This document shows positions 34,967-46,153 of a DNA stretch of 64,000 nucleotides, piece after piece. The stretch covers positions 1-64,000 of the forward strand of contig BDGG01000001.1 of the NCBI GenBank assembly GCA_001949185.1, in the 5' to 3' direction. This DNA comes from Ramazzottius varieornatus (taxonomy: Eukaryota; Tardigrada; Eutardigrada; Parachela; Ramazzottiidae). Positions within the stretch are counted from its first letter, which is position 1. Each line of letters begins with the position of its first letter. Position numbers and translations under genes: made by a program. The notes under the pieces are model-generated. The model was not told where the DNA came from. It worked only from the letters and a program-made list of their open reading frames with translations, and made no database searches.

Positions 34967-35400
34967 GTCTGAAAGAACGGCTTCTACGCAGCTCAACACT
35001 GTCAAAGCCGGCAAACAAAACATATAGAACTCTGATCTCAAGTGGCGCACTTTTCTATTCTTATCGGCCGAAAAAGTGCGCCACTTGGAAAAATGAACTT
35101 GTCCGTGGCGTTTGCCGGCCACCCATTGTTTTCGAGCCTTCTCCTCACAACGTCGTTGCCAGTTCAAGTTGAGTAACCGTATCTCCAACAGATGGCTCTG
35201 TAGTCGTCAGTCCGATCGACCCAGATCAACAGTACGAGACAGAAGGATATTCGAATTTGACAACTGGCTTCTCCAATCACAGTCGCACGGTGCCACGCTT
35301 CATCCATACTCGATTCTTTCTTCAGTCTTGTGTTGAAAGCGCAACACCGAAAGTTCTTCCGTTTGCAGTGGCCACCAGGTTTGCTAACGGATAGTTTGAG
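34967..35400. other. Gap between ZMYND12 and DGCR8 with a family-A copy
   Basis: Family-A copy at 35008-35120: left end GCCGGCAAACAAAACATATA, one AAGTGGCGCAC...GTGCGCCACTTGG hairpin, right end GTCCGTGGCGTTTGCCGGCC. The rest should contain the DGCR8 promoter; no known motif seen. Confidence 0.6.
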
Positions 35401-37494
35401 ATGGACTTTTCAGCTTTGTTCGAAGGCTGGGACGTCTCGCAGTTTCTTGGCGTGGAAGCGCTGTCACTTCCTACCGCGCCCCAACAGCCTCCCTCCCTCC
35501 TTCCTACTTCAACATCCAGCTCAGTCAGGCAGGGCAGGGGATGCTTAGAAGCTCGGCTGTCTTCAGCTGCTCCTCCATCCATCTCTAGTCTAGCCGCTCT
35601 GACTTTGTCCACCAGCAACAACGCCCATAGCTTCTTCCAACAGCCACGTCAGCCTGCGCCACAACTTCAGCAATATCCAACCCGGCCTTACGTGCCGTTA
35701 CCCGAAGGATGGCTGGAGATTATGCACCAATGTGGAATGCCGCTGTATTATCGCTCAGCTTCCAGGGTCAGCACTTGGTCTCGACCGTACGTCAGCGACA
35801 AGCAAGAACGGGTCCGCACTCATAAAGTCCCCATCAGTGCCTTTCCTTGTTGGGATTATCGACGAGCCTTGGACGAGAAAAGGGAAAGCCAACCGGAACC
35901 ACTATCCAATGCCAACATGGTAAGAATAAATGAAGAAATGACATTTTTCCAATCAAAGCAGACACCCGTAATAACGTCACAGGATGCATTTCATGAATGT
36001 CAGTTATTTTTACCAGTCGTGCCTTTTTTCTATTGATACGAAAACTTCAGGTTTATTGTGCCGAGCACGGCCTTGACAGCAAATTTGCGTTCAAAAAGGA
36101 CAGAATAAACTCTCCTCACAAAATGATTCCCTCCCCCTGACGCCTTCTTTCGCTTGCTATAATCGATGGCAAATTTGTGCGTATTTTTCAGAGTATGAAC
36201 GAACCGAAGGGCTTCGCTGAAATCCTGTCAGGGTTGGAATTTCGAGAAAAGTCGATGATGTCGGCCGAGCAGATCCACAAGTACTGCGGCAAGCGTTTCC
36301 AGTTCAGGACTGTCGCTTCGTCTGCCGTAAAGTCCTCTCAAGCCAAGCGCGTTCGCCGCGAAATTCTGGCCCAGAAGCTTGAGGGAAAAGAGAGGGAGAC
36401 TGTCCTTGGGGAAGGCTTGATGGTGGCCTTCCGTCGTGGGTAGAAGCGTTACGTTCTCAACGCCGCCAACCGCAATCCGGTGGCACTTCTTCATGACTGT
36501 CATTCAAAGCAAGAAGGACCAACGCATCTCCTACCAATGTGGACCCTCCATGGACAGTAACATTATCTTCCATACAGAAGCGCTCATTGATGGCAAAGTG
36601 GAAGGCACTGCCGACGCGATGAGCAAGAAGGCGACCAAACAGGCGGCGGCGCTCAACGCCTTGCGCAAACTAGTCCCTGAACTCCATTCGGTTTTGGGTA
36701 CGTAAACACATTCGGGAAAAAATTTTACAATGATCGTTCGGATGCTCGTTTTGTGCAGGGGAGACGTTTGGTGGTACGAAACAAAGCGGAAACGTCCACG
36801 AAGTGGCGCTCTTCCGGGATGTCCCCATCAGTGACCCGTGCATCGGTGACATGGCCGTCAAAGCTGGCGTCCTTCCAGATTCTGCTTCGTGTTGTGGATA
36901 ATTGCGATCACGACAATGTCAGCATCGGAGAAAAGACAAAAGTACAGTAAAATGGAACAGTGGCAGACAAATTGGACAAGATCGTTCCGCCAAAGGGCGC
37001 ACGCTTCCAGCTATCAAACCCGCAGACGTGCGCCGCTTGGGAAAACGATCTTGCTGTAGTTGCTTGGTATGAATCTGTCGAGTGTCTCTGCTTCAGCAAC
37101 GTTGCAGATATAATTCACGCCTTTGTCCTTCCAGGTTTGTCTTCCAACTCGGCAGATAGGACCCAAGCGGAACGAGTACAGCTGTACAGCGGGCCGCTAC
37201 TCGGCTGCTGTCGTTCACACCAGAATGGTCCGAGCCAAGCAGCTGTGTGCCCAGCGGATCTTGCAGGAACTTCACCCCCAACTGCGAACCTACGGAAAAT
37301 TCCTGGAGTTGTATGGAAGTGTCTTTCAGGAGAAGCGAAAGAGACTGCTGAAGGAAGCCAAGAGCTTGTACCAGCTGGCGCCGGGAGCGGTAGAGGACAA
37401 GATCGACTGGCCCAGACTTGTTCGGTTGCAGGAGGAGATGCGCAAGTTGATCGCGCAAACCCCCGGTGTGTTGTCTAGTATTCGTTATGTCTGA
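35401..37494 (+). CDS. DGCR8: DGCR8/Pasha, Microprocessor RNA-binding subunit, frame broken three times
   Basis: Exons 35401-35919, 36192-36697, 36759 to about 36939, and about 37135-37494. A WW-like heme-region module opens the conserved part (LPEGWLEIMHQCGMPLYYR, VSTWSRPYVS), then dsRBD1 in exon 2 (KRYVLNAANRNPVALLHDC, then ISYQC...EGTADAMSKKATKQAAALNA), dsRBD2 in exons 3-4 (EVALFRDVPISD, FQILLRVVDN, MVRAKQLCAQRILQELHP) and the C-terminal helix (LVRLQEEMRKL). That is DGCR8, the partner of Drosha in nuclear pri-miRNA cleavage. Three breaks: TAG at 36441-36443 where a Lys is usual; a +1 offset at 36501; a +1 offset at about 36872-36875. Homology continues across each. Exons 1 and 4 are clean. 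So this is a recently broken gene, an erroneous sequence, or a recoded one. TGA stop. Confidence 0.88.
36958..37075. repeat. Family-A hairpin, one module, in DGCR8 last intron
   Basis: GTGGCAGACAAATTGGACAA, arm CAAAGGGCGCACGC, arm ACGTGCGCCGCTTGGG, then GATCTTGCTGTAG. The unit lies about 20 bp after the donor. Confidence 0.65.
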
Positions 37495-37773
37495 ACATCC
37501 TTCTTTGTCTAGCATCTGCACCGACCTGCTTTTCTTAGCCAAATGTATATTGTGGTCAACCGACGAGTTCCTAGCTTCGACTAATGTCCTCTTCTTGCTT
37601 TCTATGTATCTGATAACTCTTTGAAAAATCAAAGTGTACAGAAGAAGCGGTGATATCCTGAGCACGACTGGCAGTTCGTCCAGGTATACTCGGAGCGAAA
37701 ATTCATCTGCTGCACTTGTGATGTAATCATGTCAGGTAACATCACTAACTTACCACACCTGGTGGCCTTACAG
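37495..37773. other. 3' flank of DGCR8
   Basis: No gene recognised. A short open piece near 37643-37682 could be an exon but has no partner. Confidence 0.3.
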
Positions 37774-37960
37774 TCAAACAAGAGCTCCACCTAGTGCCAA
37801 TCCTTCTGCCACCCGATATTAGGCGCGAACCAGATAGGCTAAAACCGATACAAGGACAAGTCTCGCAGCTGAGGAAGAAATGCGTGGACAACGGCAAGCG
37901 CTCCATCACCCGCAACGTGAAAGGCACAGCCCGAGAATGTAGTCGTCCTGTGCAGTCATG
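37774..37960 (+). CDS. Isolated coding-like exon
   Basis: Between a CTTACAG acceptor and a GT donor the frame reads KQELHLVPILLPPDIRREPD and continues basic to SRPVQS. Codon choice is gene-like. No neighbouring exon or domain was found, so it may be a gene relic or part of a mobile element (its left edge CTAGTGCCAATCCTTCTGCC recurs inverted at 42649). Confidence 0.25.
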
Positions 37961-39871
37961 TACGTTTGTGCACCGAGTCTGGCACCGCCTCCCACAACTG
38001 GATGTGTGTGCAGATCTGCACTAGCGCCCGGCGCTAGGGTGCCGCGTCTAATATCGTGTATCGAATGGATAAATTTATTTTGATCGTTTTTTCCTAATAT
38101 TAATTCCGTCTTGTTGTTTCTGCACCTGCATGTATAACTTTCATCCGAGTATGTTATATTTTATATCATATTCTTCCAGACCGTTATTGAGAGATATCTC
38201 TCTACCCGGCTCCACCAGGCTAGCTAGGCCCAGCCCGACAAGCCAGGCTCAGCCTGACCCAGCCTGGGGATCCAATACTCCGCGGTTTCAAGGCGAGCTC
38301 ATTCTTCAGAAAGGGTTTGACAACCCCAAATTCAAAATCGTCTACTGATATAGTTCAATGCGTTCTCTACATGTTGGCCAGCGAAATTGCCTTGATGAAT
38401 TTTGTAGTTTTCGAGATATAAAATCATGAAGTTGATTGAGTCAACCCGGAAGTCGCCTCTCTATGATCTTTCGGAGAGAGTAGCCGGGGATGCAAGACAT
38501 GTGGATGCTGACTTGTCAGTCGGCGCGCTCTCTCGCTCGACTAGATGTAGTTTAGTCTGGCCATACCACAAAGAGATCTAGATGAGCCGAATTGTCCCCA
38601 AGAGAGGAACAAAGATCAAAATTACATGCCAACTCGTTAGTCACCCAATGCTGCACTGCAAAACAGTGAAAAAATTATTGTTGCAGCTGCATTACCAAAA
38701 ACTAAAAGTACAGTACAGACTCTGTTAGAATTTTACCCGGAATTTTCGTATGCTTCCTTTAAATTTTTCTATTGTTTGCTCCCGTATAGATGCGATATTC
38801 GGATAGCTCAGCAGATTTTGTGGAAGCAGATTTGACAACTTGGAGCTCGTGTTTTTTCTGACCCGACTTCGCTTCGAGAACCGCTGGATAGGGTGTTTGA
38901 ACAAGATTGTAACGACAAGAGACGGCAAAGACCATTAAAGTCAAAATGACGAAACAAGACAATTAGCGTCCATAAAAATTTCAAGGTAATGCAGATTGTC
39001 TTTGTGATTACACGAGAGTAACTAATTGATCGACACAAGGAGCACGCACAGGAGGAAATGCGGCTCAGGTACTCAAACGGAGTAACCGAGGCTGACACAA
39101 TGATCAAGGGTGAAGCGATGCAGCGTAAAGATCTTCCGCAGACAAAGGGTGGATGTGGACTGGTCAAGCCAATTTTCTTCGCTCACTGGACGGTCGCTGT
39201 GTGACCCACCTCTACGGCTGGCTCACGTCACGTCACACGCCAAGCGGCCTGTTCCCGGAGCGTCACAAAGCGACCTATCACCCGAACTTACACCGTGTTT
39301 CCCGTTTGCGCTTCGCCAACGGGTATCCGCTCTCGCCATAACGGGTTCCGAAGAAGTTCTGTCAAGCCTTCTCTCTGTCGGTCTTGTGAACTAGACAAAC
39401 GTTTCGCCCCACGGTGAAAATTAGACCCGACCACAGTCGAGATTTGGTTAAAAACAGTCAAATGAAGAGGAGATTCATCTAAAATTTTTTTCCGAATCAA
39501 AACAGTTGTGTTCACAAAGCGTTAGTTCTGGCAACCGATACTGACTACGGTTACCGACAAACAGCCTTTATAAGTCATATTGACCTGTTTCGTTTCAAAA
39601 CTGCTCGATCAATGCTGCAGGTCGCCACTTGAAAAAACTATCACATTTTCGGCAAGATTGTTATCTATAGCCTTAAAAATCACTGGCTCTTGACCAAACG
39701 CACGAGTCGAGATGGAACGCTGCGAAACCATAACTGTATGTGTAAGTCCACAGCTACGCTGTCCCGCGTTTTTCCGCTTTGCATGCCAGTAAATTCTAGT
39801 GTGACCATTTTTCTCACGCACAAAAACCTTCACACGGAAGCGTACCCTACCGCTGTATCTGCCTGTCACTA
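37961..39871. other. Gene-poor stretch left of the pogo-type element
   Basis: No convincing gene on either strand. A Pro/Ser/Gln-biased, C/A/G-rich patch at 38190-38290 is low-complexity. The rest looks like degraded unique or mobile DNA. Confidence 0.4.
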
Positions 39872-40132
39872 ACGAGGGGATTTTTCCAATCCGCCGTCTC
39901 TGATCCTCAAACCGACATCGCAGGTGGATAGAGAAGAGTTTTCTCTATAGTCTGAACCGGAAACCTGGTCATATTTCCGTTCCTAGAATAAACTGCAGGA
40001 ACCGGAAGTTACGTCAAAATTTTAACACAGGTGGCGCTACAAGTTAACCTGTTATTTCCGTCCTCGTAAAGATATCTAGTGGAAAATTCAAAAAAACATT
40101 AAGGCAGGTAGATGGTACAGAAATGATGAACA

Positions 40133-41887
40133 TCATAGAAATGGTGAAAACAGAAGCGACCTTTTGCACCACCCACAGACCAGAAGGACAGTATTCTTAC
40201 AGTTATTATGAATGCAGCGGCCATTCAGCTTCTTGAACATGAAGCTTGCGAAATTTGAGATCTTTTTGAAACATCCCTTGTACATCCGGAAGCAAAGAAC
40301 ATCCAACGGCTGGATACTACCAGTCACTTTGGGAGGTATGGTGATCATCTCGTACTGCAGCTCTTCGGGCTTGAGTTCGATAACAGCGTCCCGATCGGTG
40401 AACGTCTTTCAGGAGTCAGCCAGAAGGATACAGCGGTCTTCCATATGCGGAAACAACACTTTTTCGGACCATTCCAGGTAGAGCTTCCCGATGTCGACGC
40501 AGTCATGTACAGGTTATCAGCTTTGAACATCGTTTTCGACACGATTGAGCCAAAGACTCCTTTTTCTTCTTTCAGGGTGATGAACAAAATAGGATGAAAC
40601 TTTCGTGTGCCGGGAGAGATTGTCATCATGACAGTATGGGAATGAGTCATGGAATTTTCGGACTGGGTTATATCCTCGACGTGTTTCACGCCTTTCTGCT
40701 CCAAAGTTCTCCCGGGCCTCATCTCATATTCAAATCCCGACTGATCCGTGTTCCAAAGACAGTCCAATCCGTGCTCCGCTATTCTGGATCTGACCAGCGC
40801 AACACACTCTTCTGCACTTTGCTTGACTTGGGGAGCTGCTTCGAGGGACTTCTTTGTGACGAACTTCGTTATCTTTCGATCAACTATTCCGTAGTACCTG
40901 CCAAAATAGCATAAATGTCATCGGAACACTGCCAGCAAATTGGAATAGGTCGTTTTTTTCAAGTGGCGCCGCTGTCACTTATTGAGTACGGTAACGTGCG
41001 CTACTTGAACTGAGAATTCAGGTGAAATCGTTTGCCGACGTTCAAATACAGAAGATTTGCCTTCATTAAATCGATAAGTAAATTCTTGCACGATATCAAT
41101 TACCGTTTGAATTTTGACACCCAGTACGGCGAAGCGGTGAAACCAGGTAGATCCACATCATTATTCGCGGTTATCGCCCATCGTTGAAGATCCAAATCCT
41201 TGACTACTTGTCTCTTCTGCTTGGCTATGAAGTACTGCTTTGCTGTCTCCAAGCGAATGACTTTCAATTTGTCGAATCGGGATCCGCCTTCAGCTAGCTG
41301 TTTCTTCCAGTCTCTTAGCTGTCGTTCGTCCCGAACTTTTGTGAAATAGTTTCGGACTGAAGACAAGCTCCGCCGTTTCTTTGCTGTAGCGTTACACCAG
41401 TAATCAACGGCACGTTTCTTGTAGTCGAGATTGACAGCTTGGCTTGACGGAACTCTTGGATCTGGGAGTCGCGGAACAAATATTTCGTGGGACGAAGGTT
41501 CAGTGTCACTTGTAACGGGCTCGTTCAAGCGATCATCTTCGAAGTAACGTTCGGCGCTACCGTTCAACAGGTTAGCATCACCCGCCGTCTTTTCAAAGTC
41601 GTCGAACGTTAGCCCGTCGAGCTGTAGGCCCCCCTGCAAGTCCTCTTCAACCTCCAGCACAGGACTGTCGCTTCGAGCAATTTTGATGTCAATAAGATCT
41701 AGAATATTCCAACAATCCGGTGAAACAAAACCTCTTACTTCTGCACTGAACCTTCGGAAAAATACCTACTTTTGATAAGGTCTTTCAGCTGCTTGTCCGC
41801 TTCACTTGGCGCATCGTCCGGTTGATACCGGAGTTTGTATTCCTCTTCCAGGAGCTTTAGCACGTTCAAGGGATTGATGGAGTACAT
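40133..41887 (-). pseudogene. pogo/Tigger-like transposase, frameshifted
   Basis: Starts MYSINPLNVLKLLEEEYKLR at 41887, next exon to 41104 with a helix-turn-helix-rich region (LQRWAITANNDVDLPGFTAS, PYWVSKFKR), then YGIVDRKITKFVTKKS and the DDE region WNTDQSGF...THSHTVMM...ILFITLKEEKGVFG. The frame is lost after NLYMTASTSG; the next frame resumes LYLEWSEKVLFPHMEDRCIL, then a TGA where DSW is usual, then IPPKVTGSIQPLDVLCFRMY. This matches the Tc1/mariner superfamily pogo branch with D-D-D ends. It is inactive as written. Confidence 0.8.
40926..41042. repeat. Family-A hairpin inside the pogo-type transposase intron
   Basis: CCAGCAAATTGGAATAGGTC, arms CAAGTGGCGCCGC and CGTGCGCTACTTGAAC, then GGTGAAATCGTTTGCCGACG. 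It shows that family A was still moving after the pogo element landed. Confidence 0.6.
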
Positions 41888-42197
41888 CGCAGTGTTGTGG
41901 GAAGATTATGGAGGAGAGAATCAACAAAAGATGCGTCATGCGACAGCGACAAGCTCATATGATGGAAGGAACATTCAATTTTGGCCAATCAACTATGAGT
42001 CAATCAAACTTATTGATTGTGCCTCGGTCAATGTACAGTACCGCCCTAATTTTGACGTAACTTCCGGTTCCTGCAGTTTATTCTAGGAACGGAAATATGA
42101 CCAGGTTTCCGGATCAGACTATAGAGAAAACTCTTCTCTATCCACCTGTGATGTCGGTTTGAGGATCAGAGGCGGCGGATTGGAAAAATCCCCTCGT

Positions 42198-44060
42198 CAG
42201 ATGAGCCGGCATGCTCGATAACTTCCTCTGAAGTGGGAGAACGCCCAGGTAATCGGAACGAAGGGCAGCGAAAAAGCTGGCCGGGTGGGGCCAGCTTTTC
42301 AGCTTTTGAGTGGGCCGGGCCCCAGCGGCTCACTGCTCAACGCGTCCCTGCCGGTGATGTTCCGCTCCAGATCTACGCCCATGGCCAGTCAAAAATGCTG
42401 AATCACAGCAGCACAGTGGCTTGCTTTTACACGACCTTGCTTCACATTCCAGTCACGCTTAATCGAGTCTGACTCGCGCTGGACTTTTGCGTTCCGAGTA
42501 ATCATGACTAGAAATTCAATCAATTTATCAAGGGCACCCTGCATTATCCTAAGGCACCTTCGTTCTCTAGGGTGGAAAGGTGGAAAATCGTATATCAGAG
42601 AGGCTCTAAGGTGGAAAAAAGGCACCAAAGTTCACCGCTAGTGCAGGTGTGGCAAAAGGATTGGCACTAGCTCCACCCACCGACTGCCATTGGTTCGAGC
42701 AGTGGTCATTGTGTCTGCACTGCGAATCACCTTGTTTCCGCCGGTCCTTTTTCCATCGGTACAAGTACTTCTGCATAACCAGAGTCTGTTGAGTACTGGT
42801 CTGAGAGGTTGATTGCTCGAACGGTCAAAGTAGCTTTAGCTTTATGGGAAGCTTCACACAAGCTTTGCCGCAACCGGGAAAAACCAGGTTTTGATTGGTC
42901 CAGGTGCAAGCACGTCTCCACCCAGCTGTTGTAGGGTGGTGCGTGACAAGTGTAGTACCTCAGTACCTCATGAACGCTACAGCTGATTCGAAAAACTGGT
43001 TGATTGAGTTCTGATGCGTGTGCGTTGGTTTCTCGATGTGCGACCACGCCTTATAGAGTACGCCACACCATAATGATGCCTCTACAGCAGCGCAGTAGGG
43101 CTACTGCAAATAAGTACCCCTGAACATCGTGCATCTGCATACAGTCCGACACTTCAACCGGCCATGTTACAGTGTGCAGGTGCAGGGTGCAAGCTGTACT
43201 ACAGTATTTTTGCTGATCTGATGGTTGTGATTCTGAATCTTCAGATCTTCCGTCGAGCTCTCCGATATTAAAATATATTTTAATAAAAAACCCCCGAAAG
43301 TTCTACTATAGTAACATTTTATTAAATCAGGTAGACGTGTTACTATAGTAGTGGTCACTTATTAGAACTTTGATGGACGGCGGATATTTACTTTTATTAT
43401 ATTAGATCTCATTACCCCATATTAGACACCGTGGACTAGATCGCACTAGATGACACCGTGGGATGTGTGATGGACGTTTGTCTACGTGACAACTTTTCTT
43501 TCGGGTTAGCCGACGGTACCCAGTGTTAGCGTGCCTGCCTACCCTTGCCGTCTTCCGCTCGGTGTTTGTGTCTGTGTTTTTGTTTTGCAATTTATTTGTT
43601 AGTGAAGTGTGCCGTCATCAGTTCTGGTGGGCGTGTCGACGCGTTCCAACCTTCTCCAATCAGCTTTCGAATTGTTTTTCCACTGTTCCGATATTATACA
43701 GCTGTAAGAGCAGTACTCAACAGACCCTGGCACAACATACATTAGGGCCAATTAGGCTGAAGCAAGCTCCGGTTAAAGAGTGGTCTACACTGGAAATCGA
43801 ATAAGAGATGAAACGCTCAGTCAAATTTGCCATCGTCTACACCGTGACGACCATTTCGAAAATCTAAAGAAACACGAGCTTTGCCTTGTAGCGGCAACAT
43901 CCAGAAAATTCTACTGGGGAAAGTCCGTGAAATTAAAATTCTGCGTTCACAGCCGGTAGAAAGAAATTGGAAGCGAGGTCACAGAAGAAAGCACGTGGTC
44001 TGAGTTGCCAGGAGAAAAAAAGGGCAAAAGAAGTCGAGGAGAAGTCAGAAAATTGATGGG
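42198..44060. other. Gene-poor stretch right of the pogo-type element
   Basis: No gene recognised. GC-rich patch at 42260-42380. GTGGCAAAAGGATTGGCACT at 42649 is the inverse of 37793-37812. An AT-rich block at 43240-43410 contains two short copies of ACTATAGTA. Confidence 0.4.
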
Positions 44061-45742
44061 TCAGCTGGCATGCTCATGGTCATGTGCCGCCATCATCCGC
44101 ACCTTGAGTTTGGTCAGCATGGGATCGTCGCCGCCCATGGAGCTTTCCATATAGTGATGATCATGCTGGCTCTTCTGTCTTGCGCTGCCAGCCAGCACTC
44201 GGGCATACTGCCTCACCCTGCCCGCCAGCTTGTCGAGGACGTCCAGCTTGAGGTACTCGGCTGGCTCCAGCAGCCTCCGGGCGGCCTGCATGGAGGGCAG
44301 GTCGCCGTCAAGGGCCGCTTCCTCCACCGGGTGTGACTGATGGAGAAGGCTCATGGCAGAGTCCTTCTCTGCCAAGGTCGAGTCCGACGAAGAGGAGGAA
44401 CCGCTGGATGGGTCACGCTTAGCGGCCAGCATGTTCAGCTTGTTGAGCCACAGGCGGTAAGTGTACCGCCAGCAAAAGTTGACATACTTCAGCTTCACGT
44501 CCTCCGGCCAAAGTCCTGTCGTCAATAGAGGTTATGCGCGGCCATTCTTTAGAAATGTGCTCAGACTCAAAAGAAATGTGGCAGCTCGGCCAAATATCTC
44601 CACCAGATCGATCCTTCAAGTAGCGCGGCCTTCCGGCAGATAACACTGAAAACATGCGCTACTGGGGCAAACGATCTTGTGGAGGCTGTTTTCCCCAAGC
44701 AGCGCACGTTATCAGTATTTTCCGGCTGGAAGGGTGCGCCACTTGCGAAAAGCAACTTGACAAGATCGTTTCCCAAGTCGCGCACGTGTACAGTCTTATT
44801 GGTTGAAAGTGTGCGCCACTCCGCAAAGAAGACTTTGCCCGGTTTGTCTATTTTTCCAAGTGGCGCACATTTCAGGTGTTATCGAGTAGAGTCGTGCGCT
44901 ACTGGAGAAAACGATCCTACCGGGTTTGTTGGCCGAGCTCCCATATACTGCATGAAAGGACACTCAACCCTTACCTCGATTTTTGGTTTTCCATATCCGA
45001 TATGTTTCAGCAGGAACGGCGTTCGCTTCGGGCGATCCTTCTGTAAGTTCAGAAAGCATCGTGCGAGAACAATGTTTACGGACTTTATCCGTAGACGCGC
45101 TTTGCTAGTACAATAGCTTATTAATCTTGTCGAACAACGTCTTACCTGGTGGGGCGTCTCCATGTTGCATCTGCATGTGAAAAGCCAAAAGTACCGCACA
45201 CGCGTGAGGGTTGTGCTTTAGCGATGACATGTACGAACACCATTTTTCATACGTCTGTAAATGACACGAACGGAAGATGCGTTACGACAACCATCATAGT
45301 GTTCGTAGAAAAAGCTCGAAAACTCCACACGAAATCCCCAATCAAAAAAAGCTAATGATAGGATAAATGACCTTACTTTTTGTCGCGGAAGTAATTTAGT
45401 GCGGATAATATCGGTGGAATAAACAGTGCATATCATGAAAATGAACTGTATGGCTCTGCGCATGAATAAGGTGTGAATATATCCGCTGGAGTATGCTAGT
45501 AGAGTGCCCATGGCGAAGAGGAAAGGCAGAGCGGCAGCACCGACCACTTGGCGATGATAGGCCACCATCTCGTTGGATGAGGACAAGACAAAACGGACCA
45601 GGTTGAGGAACTGTGACAAGCGTTGCCGCAGTGGTGCCAGCGACAAGGAGGGCAATGAGGGCAAAGCCGGCAGGGATATGAAGCGGAAACGCTGGCGGCC
45701 CTTAGATATGCCTGCTGCTGCCTCCGGCTCGTCCGCGCCCAT
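44061..45742 (-). CDS. Two-TM membrane protein, family unknown
   Basis: Exons 45742-45377, 45170-45146 (25 nt), 45040-44975 (66 nt) and 44515-44061; phases agree. Two hydrophobic helices lie in exon 1 (VVGAAALPFLFAMGTLLAYS and AIQFIFMICTVYST), followed by a basic loop. The last exon has an aromatic block (KLKYVNFCWRYTYRLWLNKL) and a cytosolic Ser-rich, His-rich tail ending before TGA. Total about 304 residues. I do not recognise it. The small internal exons are supported only by phase and splice signals. Confidence 0.65.
44590..44942. repeat. Family-A repeat, three modules with both ends, in membrane-protein intron
   Basis: Left terminus CAGCTCGGCCAAATATCTCC, hairpins CAAGTAGCGCGG...ATGCGCTACTGGG, CAAGCAGCGCACG...GTGCGCCACTTGC, CAAGTCGCGCACG...GTGCGCCACTCC, AAGTGGCGCACAT...GTGCGCTACTGG, right terminus GGTTTGTTGGCCGAGCTCCC. 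Confidence 0.75.
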
Positions 45743-46153
45743 CTCCTCAAGAATGTCTCCTCAAGTCTTCAATCGATAACGGATCGTTCCCTCGTCATCC
45801 TGCCAACAAGAAAGGACGGAAAGAGTACTGTCAAGATGTCAAAGTTCAACAGCGCTCTACTGTCTACAGCTTGAAGGATATTACGATGATGCGGAATTGG
45901 CCAGCCCAGTATTCAATCACTTCTGAAAGGCTGATGTGAGTAACCTAGCAGCGAACCCCGAAGAGAAGGAAGAAGCAAAGGCTAAAGAAAGCAACTGATA
46001 AGGCTCTTCTAAATTCAAAGCACATTTGGTTGCGGCATTGACAGCTCTTCAATCTAGACAAGTGTGCTGCGCGAATCTGCGGTTAATTTGCTCTGGCTCT
46101 GCTTGCGCCGAGCGACGACCTGCTGAAATTCTTGATGGATGTATCCTTTGCAG
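45743..46153. other. Upstream of the adenylate-kinase-like gene
   Basis: Must contain its first exon(s). Short open pieces are seen (for example ATGTCAAAGTTCAACAGCGC at 45836) but none could be joined in phase with confidence. Confidence 0.35.

Larger units (their letters stand above)
39872..42197. mobile_element. pogo/Tigger-type DNA transposon with 150-bp inverted ends
   Basis: The left end starts ACGAGGGGATTTTTCCAATC and the right end is its reverse complement, ending at 42197. Both arms run about 150 bp (39872-40021 and 42048-42197) with only about four mismatches, through GGAAACCTGGTCATATTTCC and CCGGAAGTTACGTCAAAA. A transposase pseudogene fills the inside on the minus strand. Flanks are TA on the left and CA on the right, compatible with a TA target duplication that has mutated. 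A family-A copy (about 40926-41042) lies inside, within the transposase intron. Confidence 0.85.

Noticed and set aside
39110-39394. 94-codon frame left of the pogo-type element
   Set aside because: No domain, poor codon bias, no splice partners.
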